From NCBI RefSeq assembly GCF_032118995.1, contig NC_092662.1, positions 2,108,001 through 2,172,000 of the forward strand: a DNA stretch of 64,000 bases, read 5' to 3'. The translations under genes were made by a program, and so were the position numbers. Source of the stretch: Asterias amurensis. Its lineage: Eukaryota > Echinodermata > Asteroidea > Forcipulatida > Asteriidae. Positions 62,701 through 64,000 of the stretch are shown here, one piece after another (position 1 is the first letter of the stretch; every line of letters begins with the position of its first letter). The notes beneath the pieces are model-generated. The model saw only the letters and a list, made by a program, of their open reading frames with translations, was not told where the DNA came from and did no database searches.

Positions 62701-63533
62701 TCATAAATTTGTTCCCACCCAGGATCTGAGGGATTACAGTTTGGATGAGTTGAATGAACTCTGGAGTCTGATCGGTACTCAATCCATCAGCAGGAGGGAA
62801 TGGATTGTGGAGCTCGACAAAACACTGGATGGATTCGAGTGTCAAAGACTACAAAGGGTAAGATGATACTAGTTGTAATAATTTGGGAGGGGCTAATCAT
62901 CCTTACTCAAAGCTGAGAAGCTGAATTGGGAAGGACCTGGGTACAACGTGTTCAAGAAGCAACTACGCAAGGGCGCTTTTGCAGCAAGCCACATTGACCT
63001 ATGATCACACAGCGCAGCCATAGAGAGAAATTGTTTGATTTGCTGGAGGAAGGAAAAAATCCATGGGACATAGGAGAGAACTTATGCACAACTCTGCTCA
63101 CATATGGCTTTAGCGGGGGAATCAGATCAGAGCCACAGGCAAGTCCTTTATGCACTAGCAACCAATGATGGTTCGAATATTATTAATGTAAGTTCTACAA
63201 ATTAGAATCTCTTTTAGTTTGAAAACAATTCTTGTTTTGAAGAACTCCCATCATTTATTTCATTTTTGTTCAGATTCGAGACGTCTTAAAATCCTATGCA
63301 AAAAACATAGAGAAGATTGCCTTCTTTATGCCCCCGGACGTCCAACGTCTGATCAGCAAGGAGGGTCAAGTCATCAACCAGACGATCTTGAACAACCGAC
63401 GAGCGTACGCAGACCTGTTTACGAGGTTGATGAAGACGGATGTGGAGCGAGATAAGAATCATCATCGTATCTGGGAGACTAGGGTCTCCGATTGGAAGAG
63501 ACTCAACACGGACGTCGCCATTGACAAATTCAC
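59765..63533 (+). CDS. CCDC180: CCDC180-like coiled-coil protein, first 8 coding exons (continues past the window)
   Basis: Coding exons so far: 59765-59839, 60327-60514, 60888-60976, 61389-61498, 61961-62027, 62167-62204, 62723-62857, 63274-63533, all GT-AG and phase-consistent (about 320 residues); the last ends at a GTGAGT donor. The start MAETQTRPVRVVPSGKIYRQ fits the family opening. Later segments such as LSDEL-type YSLDELNELW, RREWIVELDKTLD, KNIEKIAFFMPPDVQRL and INQTILNNRRAYADLF match what I recall of CCDC180, a long coiled-coil protein found in ciliated organisms and testis. Its exact role is not established. The family call rests on memory of moderate strength; another large axonemal coiled-coil protein is the alternative. 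It is divergent from OCIAD1, with an X-box-like site between them. Confidence 0.75.
60562..60693. mobile_element. 132-bp hAT-like MITE (GGCGCCACCAC family), copy 2
   Basis: Same ends, length and interior as the copy at 27864-27995, with about two differences in 132 bases, so both inserted recently or came from one source. The flanks AATTGTCT and AGTTGTCA agree at 6 of 8 positions, a decayed target duplication. It lies in the second intron of the CCDC180-like gene. Confidence 0.85.
62285..62490. repeat. Dispersed repeat, sister of 44910-45130
   Basis: CGCCCAGGTAGTAGTTAATA, ACACCGCGGCAGTAGTATAA and GAACACAATCTACC appear in the same order as in the other copy. Confidence 0.6.
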
Positions 63534-63739
63534 GTGAGTACTTTTGTTTTTCTGATATCGAGCGCATCATCCATGTGTAGTTGAGACACATCACACAAGT
63601 GGCTTGTGTACTATGGACTTTGTTGCCACAGTCTCCTGTTTGTAAAAAGCGCCAGTTGGGCAAGAAAACTACAAAGTTGATAATAATCTGAAATAATCTG
63701 ACTTAAAATGGCACTTCATTTACGATGCAAAATAGGGTG

Positions 63740-63845
63740 ACAGCCAACATAGTGGTAATAGCTTAGTTGGTAGAGCACCAGCATGTTAATCCGGAGGTCG
63801 TTGGTTCAAATCCTGCTCTGGTCAGTTTTTCTTAGTTCAACCACA
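63740..63845 (+). mobile_element. tRNA-headed SINE family B
   Basis: AATAGCTTAGTTGGTAGAGC, ATGTTAATCCGGAGGTCGTT and GGTTCAAATCCTGCTCTGGT give a good A box and B box. It could be scored as a tRNA gene by a scanner, but it belongs to the family at 12945, 15350 and 49715. Confidence 0.7.
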
Positions 63846-64000
63846 AGTCATGTTAACTCTCTGTATCTTTAACTGCCTGATTTGCTTGCACCACAAAACA
63901 GTTTGTCTTATTTTGACTGCCTGGATAATGTTTTTTGTTATTTTTTTAATTTTATTTATTTAATAATAACAAAAAATGAAAACAAAACAAAACTGGGATT

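Noticed and set aside
63760-63830. Possible tRNA gene
   Set aside because: The same head and leader occur at 12945, 15350 and 49715, so it is a SINE copy; stem pairing is imperfect.
1-64000. LTR elements, retroviral or Polinton-like relics
   Set aside because: I looked for integrase, protease, capsid and envelope-like frames and paired direct LTRs and saw none; the only retroelement coding piece is the LINE at 33977-34447.

Overview
This is eukaryotic, metazoan DNA: AT-rich, intron-dense, with GT-AG introns and many short transposons. The gene set points to a marine deuterostome. It contains a polycystin-1-family receptor with PKD repeats, a REJ-like region, GPS, PLAT and channel domains, a CARD-containing BCL10, and ciliary/flagellar coiled-coil genes. 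The repeat families (fold-back MITEs starting GGGCCCAATTTCAT or TTAAAG, and tRNA-headed SINEs) resemble those I associate with echinoderms, most likely a sea star. That taxon call is inference from memory, not a search.

Layout. (1) 48-22944 (+): a 24-exon polycystin-1-like gene, apparently complete, about 2893 aa. (2) 23817-28230 (-): QTRT2, 8 exons, 420 aa, convergent with the first gene. (3) 30593-32644 (+): an NmrA-like (NMRAL1) gene, 320 aa. (4) 34635-37586 (-): PIGC, 8 exons, 287 aa. (5) 39501-45440 (+): CFAP157, 8 exons, 568 aa, head-to-head with PIGC. (6) 47436-49666 (+): a second NMRAL1 paralogue, 304 aa. (7) 51409-54012 (+): BCL10, 4 exons, 212 aa. (8) 57588-59017 (-): OCIAD1, 2 exons, 282 aa. 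(9) 59765 to beyond the right edge (+): the first 8 coding exons of a CCDC180-like gene, head-to-head with OCIAD1.

Exon edges were set by hand from GT/AG sites, reading-frame phase and remembered family sequences. In every gene the phases add up without a frameshift or internal stop, so I regard the nine models as intact genes.

The genes do not form one pathway. Themes are cilia/flagella (CFAP157, CCDC180-like, and by family the polycystin), tRNA queuosine modification (QTRT2), GPI-anchor synthesis (PIGC), NF-kB signalling (BCL10), mitochondria/endosomes (OCIAD1) and NADPH-sensing Rossmann proteins (two NMRAL1 copies). Introns and spacers hold at least ten families of short fold-back DNA elements, several SINE families, a 5'-truncated LINE, minisatellites and perfect hairpins. 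Some elements are nested two or three deep. I saw no LTR element, viral relic, CRISPR array or rRNA. I found no clearly new biological system. The most unusual structure is a 0.4-kb array of CATATG-centred palindromes between QTRT2 and the first NMRAL1 gene.
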